A stretch of 36,802 nt of DNA from Bacteroidota bacterium (GCA_023433205.1 JAEZDS010000067.1:1-36802), one strand, 5' to 3'; counted from the stretch's first letter, positions 1 through 8,790 are shown. The notes: a model not told the origin generated them from the letters alone. Made by a program: numbers and translations.

Positions 1-2
1 AT

Positions 3-1838
3 TTTGAACGGAGCCAGGATGCAGAGGCAGAAAAAAGTTTTAAAAAAGCACTGGCTGCTGACAAAAACTTTGTTGAACCGGCACTTGGCCTTGCAAATCT
101 GTATCAGATACAGAAAAAACACCAGGAGGCTATTGACTATTATAACCTCGCTCTTGAGATCAACCCGCATTTTTTTCCTAACACCTATTATTTTCTTGCG
201 CAGTCGCAGCTTGCCCTGGCCCGTTACGGGGAGGCAAAAACCAGTCTGGAGTTGTTCCTCAAAAAAGAAAGGATCAATCCCGACACGCGCGAAAAAGCCC
301 AATGGCTTATGGCAAACGCCGCATTTGGCGCTGAGGCCGTAAAAAATCCTCAGCCGTTTAATCCTCAGAATGTGGGAGAAGGTATTAACTCGCATTTAAA
401 TGAATATTTCCCGGCTGTTACTGCTGATGGAAAACAGTTTCTTTTTACCCGTGGATTAAAAGTGCCTGAAATTCCAGATTATGAGAACGAAGATTTTTTT
501 ATCAGCACTCTTGAAAATAATGTGTGGCAGAGAGGGAAACCAATTGCTGAGGTGAACAGCCAGGGAAACGAAGGAGCTCCTACTTTATCGGCTGATGGCA
601 CTATTATGTTGTTTGCCAGCTGCGCAAATGAATTTGGTGATTACGGGGCCAGTGACCGCCAGGGTTATGGCAGTTGTGATATTTTTTATTCGCAGAAAAT
701 AGGAGGTATATGGAGCAGACCGAGAAATGCAGGTCCTGCCATAAACACCAATCATTGGGAAACACAGCCCAGCTTTAGCAGCGATGGCAGAACCTTATAT
801 TTTATAAGAGGAATGAGGAGTTCGAGGGGTGTAAAGGACCAGGACATCTACATGAGTACTATCGACGAAAAGGGCCGGTTCACTACTGCCGTAAAGTTGT
901 CGACCGTTATCAATACGCCCATGAAAGAAGAGTCGGTTTTTATACACCCTGATAACCAGACCTTATACTTCAGCAGCGAAGGACATCCGGGCATGGGCAA
1001 TCTGGACATTTTTATGAGCAGGAAAGATTCGGCAGGAAACTGGACCACCCCCGTGAACCTGGGTTATCCCATAAATACCTTTGCCGATGAGAACAGTCTG
1101 CTTGTTGATCCTGCAGGAAGACTTGCCTATTTTGCAAGCGACAGAAAAGGTGGTTTTGGCGGATTGGATATTTATCAGTTTGAGTTGCCTGAAAATCTCA
1201 GACCTGAAAAGATCACCTACATCCGCGGCAAGGTGTTTAATGCCAGAACAAAGGAACCTCTTCAGGCCCGTTTTGAATTGCTGGATCTTGACAGACAGCA
1301 AACAGTGATGACCTCCATCTCACAACCAGACGGCCTTTTTCTTGTTACGCTTACTGCGGGCCGGAACTATCTGGTAAATGTCAGTAAAGAGGGTTACCTG
1401 TTTTATAGTGATAACTTCAGTCTGAAGGAAGCCATTGCCGACTTCAACAAACCCTATGTACTTGAGATCCCTCTTGAGCCTATCGACACCGGTGGTACTG
1501 TGGAACTGAGAAACGTGTTTTTTGATGTGAATAAATGGGATCTGAAGCCGCAAAGCAAGGCAGAGCTCGATAAGCTGATAGCCTTCCTCAAAAATAATCA
1601 GGAGGTGAAAATAATACTTGAGGGACACACAGATAACAGCGGCGACCGTCAATTTAATTTTACACTTTCAGGTAACAGGGCAAAAGCGGTGATGGATTAT
1701 GTAATTAAGAACGGCGACATAGATCCTGACAGGCTCAGCTATAAGGGATATGCAGATACGCGCCCTAAAGTGCCGAACGATAGTCCTGAAAACAAGGCAA
1801 AGAACAGGCGAACAGAATTCAGGGTGCTTGAACGCTGA
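3..1838 (+). CDS. PorE-like TPR / PD40 propeller / CRD / OmpA protein (5' truncated)
   Basis: The frame is open to the left edge, so the N-terminus (probably a lipoprotein signal) is missing; 611 residues are visible. Visible residues 1-85 form TPR-like helices. About 133-395 hold repeated PD40 strands (PAVTADGKQFLF, PSFSSDGRTLYF, LYFSSEG.PGMGNLDIF, AYFASDRKGGFGGLDIY), as in a beta-propeller. About 405-475 are a carboxypeptidase-regulatory-like domain starting YIRGKVFNARTKEPL. About 500-611 are an OmpA C-terminal peptidoglycan-binding domain with ILEGHTDNSGD, LSGNRAKAVMDYV and NRRTEFRVL. This domain order is that of PorE of Porphyromonas gingivalis, a periplasmic type IX secretion component anchored to peptidoglycan. 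Bacteroidota carry several paralogs with this order, so the exact role is inferred. A small outer-membrane barrel gene follows after 36 bp. Confidence 0.85.
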   Translation, partial: FERSQDAEAEKSFKKALAADKNFVEPALGLANLYQIQKKHQEAIDYYNLALEINPHFFPNTYYFLAQSQLALARYGEAKTSLELFLKKERINPDTREKAQWLMANAAFGAEAVKNPQPFNPQNVGEGINSHLNEYFPAVTADGKQFLFTRGLKVPEIPDYENEDFFISTLENNVWQRGKPIAEVNSQGNEGAPTLSADGTIMLFASCANEFGDYGASDRQGYGSCDIFYSQKIGGIWSRPRNAGPAINTNHWETQPSFSSDGRTLYFIRGMRSSRGVKDQDIYMSTIDEKGRFTTAVKLSTVINTPMKEESVFIHPDNQTLYFSSEGHPGMGNLDIFMSRKDSAGNWTTPVNLGYPINTFADENSLLVDPAGRLAYFASDRKGGFGGLDIYQFELPENLRPEKITYIRGKVFNARTKEPLQARFELLDLDRQQTVMTSISQPDGLFLVTLTAGRNYLVNVSKEGYLFYSDNFSLKEAIADFNKPYVLEIPLEPIDTGGTVELRNVFFDVNKWDLKPQSKAELDKLIAFLKNNQEVKIILEGHTDNSGDRQFNFTLSGNRAKAVMDYVIKNGDIDPDRLSYKGYADTRPKVPNDSPENKAKNRRTEFRVLER

Positions 1839-1874
1839 GCAGGCCATGGCACAGAATTTGTAAAATCAGATCGT

Positions 1875-2516
1875 ATGCGAAGCCTCACAATTTTTTTAAT
1901 CTTTTTCAGTACCGGGTTTTATGCCCAGCGTTCTTTTCAGCGCGGCACCCTGGTTTTTGATTTTCATACCGGTATTGAGGCCTACCAGTCGCGCAATATT
2001 TATAAGTCGATACAGAGCGGTGAAATCACCGATACTACTGTAAGGACAAATGTCGGTAATTCCAACATGTCGCTTGGGGCCGAAATTGGGATAGGCCGCT
2101 TCATCGGTATTGGACTTAGGGGTAAGATGAATACCTTTTTTCGATCGCTGGATGCTGTGATGAATGCCAGAGCGGATATCACTTCTGCCGATATGTTGCT
2201 GATGGTTAACCTGCATCCGATTGCAACAAAACGGTTTGATCTGTTGTTAGGCACTGAGATAGGGCTTTCGAAGCTGAAATATGATGTAAATGATCTTGCA
2301 CAAACGCTTATTACCGGTAATGGCTCTTATTTTTCTCTTTACCTCAATCCAAGGTTCTATCTGAAACGGTTTGGATTTAATCTGCGTACTTCCCTGCCTT
2401 TGTTTAATTATGGTAATTTAAGACAAAGCGGCGAACAAAGCGCAGCTTACATGATCAGTGCCTGGCGGGGGAGTGGTTTTGGCATAAGCCTGGGAGCGCA
2501 GTTCAGGTTGTTCTGA
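1875..2516 (+). CDS. Small outer-membrane beta-barrel protein (hypothetical)
   Basis: The 213-residue product opens with a Sec signal peptide (MRSLTIFLIFFSTGFYAQ). The rest alternates polar and hydrophobic residues in short strands rich in Gly, Tyr and Phe and ends in QFRLF, whose terminal Phe fits a BamA-assembled barrel. It starts 36 bp after the PorE-like gene and is probably cotranscribed with it. By analogy with PorE-PorP it could be that protein's outer-membrane partner, but it is shorter than usual PorP/SprF proteins (about 300 residues) and I do not recognise the family. Its 3' end lies 5 bp from the convergent asparagine synthetase, with no terminator visible between them. Confidence 0.75.
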   Translation: MRSLTIFLIFFSTGFYAQRSFQRGTLVFDFHTGIEAYQSRNIYKSIQSGEITDTTVRTNVGNSNMSLGAEIGIGRFIGIGLRGKMNTFFRSLDAVMNARADITSADMLLMVNLHPIATKRFDLLLGTEIGLSKLKYDVNDLAQTLITGNGSYFSLYLNPRFYLKRFGFNLRTSLPLFNYGNLRQSGEQSAAYMISAWRGSGFGISLGAQFRLF

Positions 2517-2521
2517 TAAGC

Positions 2522-4420
2522 TCAGGCAAAGACTTTTTTCCAGCGGGCAAGAACAAAAAACTTAAACAGCAGTTTGTTTTCTTTCGCTGTGAAGCTTTTC
2601 CGTTCCAGCAGTTTTTTATTGTCGATGAATGCAAAACTGGCAGCTGACACCTCCTCTTTTAAACACGATTGCAGTTCTCTTATCCATTCCTGCATGGGGG
2701 TTTCAAATCCTCTTTTGTCTGAACGATGATAAATCGCCGCTGGCAGATCTTCTTTTACAGCTTCCTTAAGAAAGTACTTGAGGCTGCCGTCTTTGATTTT
2801 TCTTTCTCCCCTGAAGGAGAACATGAGAGAGATAAGGTCTTTGTCGTCACTAAAGGGCGTGCGGCTTTCAACGCTGTGCCACATTGCACATCGGTCTTCA
2901 CACTTTAAGAAGATCTTCAGCCGGCTCCTTGTTATATCATCAATGAGCTGTTCGTTTACATCGTTTTTGTATGCAAAAGGATTTATTAGCGGCCCCGATT
3001 GAACAAAACTATCTTTTAAGAACTCTGATATATTTCCTGAACCGGTTTTTTCTTTGATCTTTTCTTTGAGGTAGAAGAGAAAGGGGGAAGGCATTGATAC
3101 TTTGGCGGCAGCAATATCGCTGTATAAAGAAGAATAAGCGCCCCTCGTTAACATACCATTCCACCGTGCGGTAAAATGGTGGTGATAACCGGTAAACAAC
3201 TCATCTGCACCCTGTCCGTCGAGAACCACTTTTATATTATTGCGCTTGGCCAGCGCCATTACACTGTGTTGGGCGTAAGTACTGGTGTCCCATATTGGCG
3301 TATCCTGCGAATAAACCAGCTCATCGAGGTCGCGCAGCAGTTCCGCAATCGTTGGCTCTGTAAGGTGATGCTCTCCACCGATCTTATCTGCCACAATTGA
3401 TGCGTAATGTCCTTCGTTAAAGGGACGTCCGCTGAAGGCTGCGGTAAAACAATGCAGGGGTTTGCTGCTGAGCCGGGCAATGGTCACAGCAATGGCGCTG
3501 CTGTCAATGCCACCGCTTAAGCAGGTGCCAACTTCCACATCGCTGCGCAGCCGTAACCTGATGGCGTTCTCAAATACGTTTCTGACCTTTTCTGTAAGTT
3601 CAGCGTCACTTAGCGCTTCATTTTCTGAATTCAGCTGTTGCCTCAGGTCGAAATATCTTTCGATGGAAATTTGATGCGTCTGCAGGTTGTAAAACAGGTT
3701 GTGCCCTGGCCACAGTTCCTTTACACCATCAAAAAAATTGCTGGTGCTGGTTTCAAGTAATCCGTTAACCAGGTAATTGTGAAGCGCCTCCTGGTCAAAT
3801 TCTGCATTGATAATACCGGCCCTCACAAAACTTTTCTGTTCACTGGCGAAAACAAACAGGTCGTGGCGTTCAACATAATAAAATGGTTTAACCCCAAGCC
3901 GGTCGCGCGAGGCGAAACATATTTTTTTTTCAAGATCAAGCAGGCAGAATGCCCACATTCCATTGAACCTCTGTACACATTCAGCTCCCCATTGCCGGTA
4001 GGCGTAAAGGATCACTTCTGTATCGCAGCTCGACCTGAAAACGCAGCCGGCTTCTTCCAGTTCTTTTTTAAGTTCCAGGTAATTGTATATTTCTCCGTTA
4101 AAAGTGATCCACAATCCTGCGTTTTGGTCACACATGGGCTCATGTCCGGCCTCGCTGAGGTCAAGAATACTTAAACGGCGGTGTAACAGTATCAGTGCAG
4201 GATCAACGCCGGCATTCTCCATTGTATGGTGCGGAAGATAATTGAATTTCCTGCTGTGCGCTGTCCTTCTTTCAGTACAGGGCACTGACTTAGTAAGATC
4301 GGAAACCAGAAACCCTTCTCCGTCAGGGCCACGGTGCGAAAGGCTTTCCGCCATCAGCTTTGCCAAACTCGGCAAACTGGCAGAAGACTGCCTTTTTATT
4401 ATACCACCTATCCCGCACAT
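2522..4420 (-). CDS. asnB: Asparagine synthase (glutamine-hydrolysing)
   Basis: This enzyme makes asparagine from aspartate, glutamine and ATP. The N-terminus MCGIGG gives the class II glutaminase nucleophile, Cys2 (Cys1 after Met removal), followed by SHRGPDGEG, LLHRRLSILDLS and FNGEIYNY. The synthetase domain carries the ATP-pyrophosphatase loop SGGIDSS at residues 302-308 and, further on, VVLDGQGADELFTGY. At 632 residues it is longer than Escherichia coli AsnB and closer to the longer AsnB-like family, which includes enzymes that amidate sugars or cell-wall precursors, so the acceptor could be something other than free aspartate. A stretch at about residues 41-75, between HRGPDGEG and LLHRRLS, is longer than in short AsnB enzymes. 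It starts 4 bp after the TM2 gene stop, suggesting one transcript. Confidence 0.92.
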   Translation of the reverse strand: MCGIGGIIKRQSSASLPSLAKLMAESLSHRGPDGEGFLVSDLTKSVPCTERRTAHSRKFNYLPHHTMENAGVDPALILLHRRLSILDLSEAGHEPMCDQNAGLWITFNGEIYNYLELKKELEEAGCVFRSSCDTEVILYAYRQWGAECVQRFNGMWAFCLLDLEKKICFASRDRLGVKPFYYVERHDLFVFASEQKSFVRAGIINAEFDQEALHNYLVNGLLETSTSNFFDGVKELWPGHNLFYNLQTHQISIERYFDLRQQLNSENEALSDAELTEKVRNVFENAIRLRLRSDVEVGTCLSGGIDSSAIAVTIARLSSKPLHCFTAAFSGRPFNEGHYASIVADKIGGEHHLTEPTIAELLRDLDELVYSQDTPIWDTSTYAQHSVMALAKRNNIKVVLDGQGADELFTGYHHHFTARWNGMLTRGAYSSLYSDIAAAKVSMPSPFLFYLKEKIKEKTGSGNISEFLKDSFVQSGPLINPFAYKNDVNEQLIDDITRSRLKIFLKCEDRCAMWHSVESRTPFSDDKDLISLMFSFRGERKIKDGSLKYFLKEAVKEDLPAAIYHRSDKRGFETPMQEWIRELQSCLKEEVSAASFAFIDNKKLLERKSFTAKENKLLFKFFVLARWKKVFA

Positions 4421-4424
4421 GACT

Positions 4425-4844
4425 TTACTCCACCCACATAAACACCTTTGAGTTGTTTATATAAGGATCGATGTTCTTGTCGAAGACCAGGATACAAAAG
4501 TCAATAAATGGCAGAATGCCAAAAGCGCCGCCAAACGTACCTATGTAAACCACCGGTACGTAGGGAGCCGAACCAAGGTAGATCCGGTGTAATCCCACAA
4601 TTCCGAAAGGGAATGGAAATGCCAGCGCCGCAGCAACAGCTTTTTTGCTTTTTCGTTTTTGCTTTTTCAGATATTCCATCAGCGGACTTGGTCTTTTGTC
4701 TGACAGCTGCGGCAAACCCGAAAGTTCATCAGCGGCTAAAACCATCAATACGGCCGGCTGGAAAACAGATTCGTTTGCTTTATCCGCTTTGATGCCGGTA
4801 CTTACAAAGAGCGTTAAAAGAAGAATTGTGTTTTTTATTAACAT
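4425..4844 (-). CDS. TM2 domain-containing secreted/membrane protein
   Basis: The ATG at 4844 gives a clean signal peptide or first membrane helix (MLIKNTILLLTLFVSTGIKA). After a variable segment, a basic patch (KKQKRKSKK) leads into the TM2 fold: AALAFPFPFGIVGLHRIYLG, a turn, then FGGAFGILPFIDFCILV. The G.HR.YLG turn and the closing ..DF helix are the TM2 hallmarks. The function of TM2 proteins in bacteria is unknown. An in-frame ATG at 4877 would add 11 residues, but it lies inside a good -7 promoter element (TACTTTTG on the minus strand, 4875-4882), so I prefer 4844. It precedes asnB by 4 bp. Confidence 0.8.
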   Translation of the reverse strand: MLIKNTILLLTLFVSTGIKADKANESVFQPAVLMVLAADELSGLPQLSDKRPSPLMEYLKKQKRKSKKAVAAALAFPFPFGIVGLHRIYLGSAPYVPVVYIGTFGGAFGILPFIDFCILVFDKNIDPYINNSKVFMWVE

Positions 4845-4874
4845 GGTGCCAATGGCCCTGCTCACAGGGATTTT

Positions 4875-4905
4875 CAAAAGTAGCTTTTTGCGCAGTATCT
4901 GGCAA
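4875..4905 (-). promoter_or_regulatory. Bacteroidota-type promoter for the TM2-asnB unit
   Basis: On the minus strand a TTG at 4905-4903 is followed after 20 bp by TACTTTTG (4882-4875), matching the TTG/TAnnTTTG consensus known from Bacteroides and Flavobacterium. Transcription would start near 4870, giving a leader of about 25 nt before the ATG at 4844. Confidence 0.55.
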
Positions 4906-4919
4906 TTGTTGAAAACATA

Positions 4920-4951
4920 TTGTCAGCTTAGGGATGTCTTCTTTACCTTTA
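4920..4951 (+). promoter_or_regulatory. Candidate promoter for glmM
   Basis: TTG at 4920-4922, a 21-bp spacer, then TACCTTTA at 4944-4951. This differs from TAnnTTTG only in the last base. The glmM GTG start is 19 nt further on. Confidence 0.4.
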
Positions 4952-4970
4952 TCAATCAAAAAAAAGCATA

Positions 4971-6368
4971 GTGACATTAATTAAAAGTATTTCCGGAATC
5001 AGAGGAACCATAGGGGGCAAACCAGGCGAAGGCTTAAGTCCGTTAGACATAGTTAAGTACACCTCAGCTTACGCTGCCTGGGTAAAACAGCATGCTGGAA
5101 AAGATAAAGTGTCGGTGGTAATTGGCCGCGACGCCCGCATGAGCGGTGAAATGGTGTCGAATATTGTGGCCGGCGCGCTGGTGGGTTACGGGGTGGATGT
5201 GATCGATCTCGGCCTCAGCACCACTCCTACAGTAGAGATGGCTGTTACCGAACTAAAAGCAGGAGGAGGCATCATAATTACTGCAAGCCACAATCCACGT
5301 GAGTGGAATGCCTTAAAATTATTGAACCACCAGGGTGAGTTTATAAGCGACGAAATAGGGCGCAGTATCCTTGAGACGGCAGACAAGGATGATTTTTATT
5401 ATGCCGCTGTTGCCGATTTGGGAAAATACAGTCGGAAAACCGATTTCCTTGGCACGCACATTACCAAGATCCTGGAAATGGATCTGGTTGACAGAGCTGC
5501 GATTGAAAAAGCCGACTTCAATATAGTACTCGATGCCATTAATTCCAGCGGTGCCGAAGCGGTACCGGCCCTGTTAAAAGCTCTGGGTGTAAAAAAGATC
5601 ACGGTGATAAATGAAAAGATGCATGGCGATTTTGCCCATAACCCCGAGCCGCTGCCTGAGCACCTTAAAGAGCTGAGCGAAACAGTTAAAAAACAAAAGG
5701 CGCAGCTTGGTATTAGTGTTGATCCCGATGTTGACAGGCTGGCCTTTGTGAATGAGAATGGTGAAATGTTTGGTGAAGAATACACTCTGGTGGCTGTTGC
5801 AGATTACGTGTTGCAGAAACGTAAAGGCAATACTGTCAGCAATCTGTCAAGCACAAGAGCCTTGCGCGATGTAACAGAAGCGGCCGGCGGCTCCTACTCA
5901 GCCAGTGCCGTGGGCGAGGTAAATGTGGTTAAAATGATGAAAGAGACCAAAGCGGTGATCGGCGGAGAGGGCAACGGTGGGGTGATAGTGCCGGATCTTC
6001 ATTACGGCAGGGATGCCCTTGCGGGAATAGCGATATTTCTTTCACATCTTGCAAACAGTGGTAAAACCATGACTGCTCTCAGGGCTTCGTATCCCTCGTA
6101 TTTTATTTCAAAGAACAAGATTGAACTTACGCCCGAGATCAATGTTGACGAGATACTCAGCCGTATGGCAGCAAAATACAGCGGGCAGCCGGTAAATACC
6201 ATTGATGGCGTTAAAATTGAGTTTGGAAAGGAATGGGTGCATCTGCGCAAAAGTAATACCGAGCCCATCATCCGTATATACAGCGAAAGCAGCGATGCCG
6301 GCTCAGCCGGTAAACTGGCCGCACGTATTATGGACGAGATACGGTCTGTTGCGGCTAAACCTGTCTGA
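4971..6368 (+). CDS. glmM: Phosphoglucosamine mutase
   Basis: GlmM interconverts glucosamine-6-phosphate and glucosamine-1-phosphate on the route to UDP-N-acetylglucosamine for peptidoglycan and glycolipids. The start is GTG (MTLIKSISGIRGTIGG); the N-terminal SISGIRGTIGG is the usual alpha-phosphohexomutase opening and no upstream ATG fits. The phosphoserine loop ITASHNPREWNALK places the catalytic Ser at 106. The metal loop DPDVDRLAF gives Asp251, Asp253 and Asp255. The sugar-binding loop is GGEGNGGV and the phosphate-binding loop near the C-terminus is RKSNTEPIIRIY. Length (465) is normal for the Bacteroidota form. The phosphomannomutase/phosphoglucomutase family is similar, but the short N-terminus and whole layout favour GlmM. 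Confidence 0.88.
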   Translation: MTLIKSISGIRGTIGGKPGEGLSPLDIVKYTSAYAAWVKQHAGKDKVSVVIGRDARMSGEMVSNIVAGALVGYGVDVIDLGLSTTPTVEMAVTELKAGGGIIITASHNPREWNALKLLNHQGEFISDEIGRSILETADKDDFYYAAVADLGKYSRKTDFLGTHITKILEMDLVDRAAIEKADFNIVLDAINSSGAEAVPALLKALGVKKITVINEKMHGDFAHNPEPLPEHLKELSETVKKQKAQLGISVDPDVDRLAFVNENGEMFGEEYTLVAVADYVLQKRKGNTVSNLSSTRALRDVTEAAGGSYSASAVGEVNVVKMMKETKAVIGGEGNGGVIVPDLHYGRDALAGIAIFLSHLANSGKTMTALRASYPSYFISKNKIELTPEINVDEILSRMAAKYSGQPVNTIDGVKIEFGKEWVHLRKSNTEPIIRIYSESSDAGSAGKLAARIMDEIRSVAAKPV

Positions 6369-6393
6369 GAAAGGATAAATCGCCGTAATTGGT

Positions 6394-6401
6394 TAACTTT
6401 G
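6394..6401 (+). promoter_or_regulatory. -7 element just before the cysteine desulfurase start
   Basis: TAACTTTG at 6394-6401 matches TAnnTTTG exactly and ends 5 nt before the ATG at 6407. No TTG lies at the expected upstream distance. If used, the transcript would have almost no leader. Confidence 0.45.
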
Positions 6402-6406
6402 TTGCA

Positions 6407-7549
6407 ATGAAAGTTTACCTGGATAACGCAGCTACAACCCGTCTCGACGATGAGGTTTTGCAGGCCATGATGCCATACCTGCAGAACGATTTTGGCAATC
6501 CTTCCTCTATACATGCATTTGGAAGAAAAAGCAGATCAGCCATTGAAAATTCACGTAAAACAGTGGCCCGGTTGCTGAACGTTACCCCGGCAGAGATCTT
6601 TTTTACCTCGGGTGGTACTGAGGCAGATAACATGGCCATCAGGCAGTGTATCGAGACCTACAATATTAAGCACGTTATTTCCTGTCCCATCGAACATCAC
6701 GCGGTTGAACATTCCGTTAAAATGCTGGAGAAAGCGGGAAAAATAAAGGCCAGCTGGGTAAAAACCGATGGCTGTGGGAATGTAGATCTCGCACATCTGG
6801 AAGAGCTGCTGAAGAACAATGACAGAAGCCTTGTTTCGCTGATGCATGCCAACAACGAGATAGGCACCCTGTTACCCATTAAAGAGGTGGGTGAGATCTG
6901 CGAAAAATACAATGCAATTTTCCACAGCGATACCGTGCAGACAATGGGCCACTACCCGCTGGATCTTCGTGAAATAAAGGTTCACTACGTTACCTGCGCG
7001 GCACACAAATTTCATGGTCCCAAAGGCGTGGGCTTTTTGTATGTACATCATGGCCATAAAATAGAGCCCATGATCCACGGAGGATCACAGGAACGTAACA
7101 TGCGCGGAGGCACCGAAAATGTGGCGGGAATTGTGGGTCTGGCAAAAGCACTTGAAATTTGTTACCGCGATCTTGCTCAGCACCACAACCACATTCAGGG
7201 GCTGAAAGACTATATGATCTCGAGGCTGAGAGAAAAAGTGCCTGGCGTTGATTTTAACGGGGAGGTTGCCGCGGGAAAATCTCTTTATACCGTTTTAAAC
7301 TGTTGTTTACCCGCACATGCCGATGCCGAAATGATGCTTTTTAACCTGGATATTATGGGTGTGGCTGCCAGCGGCGGCAGTGCCTGCAGCAGCGGCAGCA
7401 ACCAGGGCAGTCATGTGCTGAGAAACCTCGGCGCAGATATGTCAAGACCGTCAATAAGGTTTAGTTTTAGCAAGTATACCACCAGGGAGGAAATAGATTT
7501 TACCATCGACAAACTTTGCGAACTTTACACAGTGAAGGAGAAAGTGTAG
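6407..7549 (+). CDS. Cysteine desulfurase (IscS/NifS family)
   Basis: A PLP enzyme that removes sulfur from cysteine as a persulfide for Fe-S clusters and thio-modification. The 380-residue protein opens MKVYLDNAATTRLDDE, as the family does, and has TSGGTEADN, CPIEHHAV, HSDTVQTMG (Asp175 and Gln178 contact PLP), CAAHKFHGPKGVGFLY (Schiff-base Lys201) and RGGTENVA. The sulfur-accepting Cys327 lies in the loop SGGSACSSGS. An in-frame TTG at 6389 would add MVNFVA, but the -7 element at 6394-6401 lies inside that extension, so the ATG at 6407 is chosen. No iscU, suf or iscR neighbours are present, so whether it is the housekeeping IscS or a tRNA-thiolation paralog is open. Confidence 0.9.
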   Translation: MKVYLDNAATTRLDDEVLQAMMPYLQNDFGNPSSIHAFGRKSRSAIENSRKTVARLLNVTPAEIFFTSGGTEADNMAIRQCIETYNIKHVISCPIEHHAVEHSVKMLEKAGKIKASWVKTDGCGNVDLAHLEELLKNNDRSLVSLMHANNEIGTLLPIKEVGEICEKYNAIFHSDTVQTMGHYPLDLREIKVHYVTCAAHKFHGPKGVGFLYVHHGHKIEPMIHGGSQERNMRGGTENVAGIVGLAKALEICYRDLAQHHNHIQGLKDYMISRLREKVPGVDFNGEVAAGKSLYTVLNCCLPAHADAEMMLFNLDIMGVAASGGSACSSGSNQGSHVLRNLGADMSRPSIRFSFSKYTTREEIDFTIDKLCELYTVKEKV

Positions 7550-7616
7550 CACTCAGGGCCTGACAATTACTTCTTGCAGCGTTGAAAATAATAAGCTGCC
7601 ACCCGGCCTTAATTTT

Positions 7617-7624
7617 TATTTTTG
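7617..7624 (+). promoter_or_regulatory. -7 element for frr
   Basis: TATTTTTG at 7617-7624 is an exact TAnnTTTG match, 14 nt before the frr ATG. No well-placed TTG -33 element is seen. Confidence 0.45.
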
Positions 7625-7638
7625 TACAAAATTTTTTT

Positions 7639-8199
7639 ATGTCCGACGTTAAAACCATACTCGACAACACCAGATCATTGATGGAAAAGGCTATTTCACA
7701 TCTTGAAGTAGAGCTGCAAAAGGTAAGAGCAGGCAAAGCCAATCCTGTAATGCTTGAAAATGTGATGGTAGATTATTATGGAAGTAAAGTGCCCATTAGT
7801 AACACCGCCAGTGTAAACAGCCAGGATGCGCGGACACTAATCATCCAGCCCTGGGAAAAATCAATGCTTACGCCCATAGAAAAAGCGATTATGATGGCAA
7901 ATCTGGGGCTTAATCCCCAGAATGATGGTGTAATAATTCGCATTGTTGTGCCTCCGCTTACTGAAGAGCGTCGCAGAGATCTTACCAAAACAGCGCGGAG
8001 CCTTGGAGAGGATGCCAAGGTGGGGATCCGCAATGTACGCAAGGAGTCGATGGAGCAGGTTAAAAAGCTTCAGAAAGAGGGGCTGCCTGAAGATGAAGCA
8101 AAAGATGCCGATAAAAAGATTCAGCAGCACACCGATAATTTTGTGGCAATGGTTGAGAAACATATCGCCCAGAAGGAAAAGGAGATAATGACGGTATAA
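7639..8199 (+). CDS. frr: Ribosome recycling factor
   Basis: RRF splits the post-termination ribosome together with EF-G. The product is 186 residues, the standard length, and carries the typical L.KVRAGKANP.ML, V.YYG..VP, IQPW, a leu-rich NLGLNPQNDG, RI..PPLTEERR and a C-terminal helix with KDADKKIQQHTD. The ATG at 7639 (MSDVKTILDN) is chosen; an upstream in-frame TTG at 7582 would add a non-homologous 19-residue stretch and would place the start ahead of the -7 element at 7617-7624. pyrH, the common neighbour of frr, is not here. A strong intrinsic terminator follows after 23 bp. Confidence 0.96.
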   Translation: MSDVKTILDNTRSLMEKAISHLEVELQKVRAGKANPVMLENVMVDYYGSKVPISNTASVNSQDARTLIIQPWEKSMLTPIEKAIMMANLGLNPQNDGVIIRIVVPPLTEERRRDLTKTARSLGEDAKVGIRNVRKESMEQVKKLQKEGLPEDEAKDADKKIQQHTDNFVAMVEKHIAQKEKEIMTV

Positions 8200-8222
8200 A
8201 CCCGCCGCTCAGTATAAAATCA

Positions 8223-8253
8223 AAAACCCGTCGCGGCTCACCGGACGGGTTTT
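8223..8253 (+). terminator. Intrinsic terminator after frr
   Basis: AAAACCCGTC (8223-8232), an 11-nt loop and GACGGGTTTT (8244-8253) form a perfect 10-bp stem ending in a T-run. It closes the plus-strand frr transcript. Confidence 0.85.
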
Positions 8254-8359
8254 GTTGTTAATTGAATAAGCGAAATTTATTTCAAACTGAGATGGCCGCT
8301 GATGTTATCTTCAGCCATTTTTATATGACTTTACTCGCAATTTAAATTAACAGGCAGGA

Positions 8360-8551
8360 TTACGCCAGTTTAACATTCACTGCGTTTGGTCCTTTTTTAC
8401 CTTCCTGGATCTCAAAAACTACTTCGTCATTCTCACGGATCTCTTCTTTGATCCCTGATACGTGAACGAATACTTCTTTTCCGCTTCCATCAACTTTAAT
8501 GAAACCGAAACCCTTGGTTTGGTTGAAGAACTTAACTGTACCTTTTTCCAT
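8360..8551 (-). CDS. Cold-shock domain protein (CspA family)
   Basis: A 63-residue single cold-shock domain, an RNA/ssDNA-binding OB fold that melts mRNA structure. RNP1 is KGFGFI (residues 13-18) and RNP2 is VFVHVS (about 27-32); the usual Phe of RNP2 (VFVHF) is replaced by Val. It opens MEKGTVKFFNQTKGFG, which is canonical apart from Q for the usual x-A/E residue. It is transcribed away from the glycosyltransferase and toward the frr terminator. The ATG is preceded by an A-rich stretch (minus-strand sense), typical of Bacteroidota initiation regions, and by an apparent leader of about 236 nt (see 8552-8787), which fits post-transcriptional control as in other csp genes. Confidence 0.95.
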   Translation of the reverse strand: MEKGTVKFFNQTKGFGFIKVDGSGKEVFVHVSGIKEEIRENDEVVFEIQEGKKGPNAVNVKLA

Positions 8552-8787
8552 TTGTTTTGTTTTTTATTTTTTTTCCCTTTCTTAATATTTACCTGAAAAG
8601 CCTGTGGTAAAAAAGGGATCACCCACCGGCTTGTATCTTGTGATTTAAGACAACCTTCTTAATTCGTATCTGCGAAACAGCTGCTTTTGTAAAAATTCCG
8701 GAAAAAACTGAAAATTAAACGAATTGCATTTGTGTCTGAACAGACTGGAGTATAGGGAAGCTTAAATTTTTATTCGTTTAAATACTG
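8552..8787 (-). promoter_or_regulatory. Long structured 5' leader of the cold-shock gene
   Basis: If transcription starts from the promoter at 8791-8821, the leader is about 236 nt and holds no open frame I believe in. Near its 5' end, TTAAACGAAT (minus strand 8781-8772) can pair perfectly with ATTCGTTTAA (8724-8715), a 10-bp stem. The enclosed 47 nt contain a second hairpin, GTCTG-2 nt-CAGAC (8734-8745). The 3' end of the leader is purine/A-rich just before the ATG. Cold-responsive leaders are known for enterobacterial cspA; here regulation is inferred from structure only. Confidence 0.5.
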
Positions 8788-8790
8788 ACT

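Noticed and set aside
3779..4174. 131-codon plus-strand frame opposite asnB
   Set aside because: The opposing strand encodes conserved asparagine synthetase motifs over the same bases.
8281..8330. Second terminator hairpin between frr and the cold-shock gene
   Set aside because: The stem has a 3-nt bulge and only four paired bases on each side, so support is weak.
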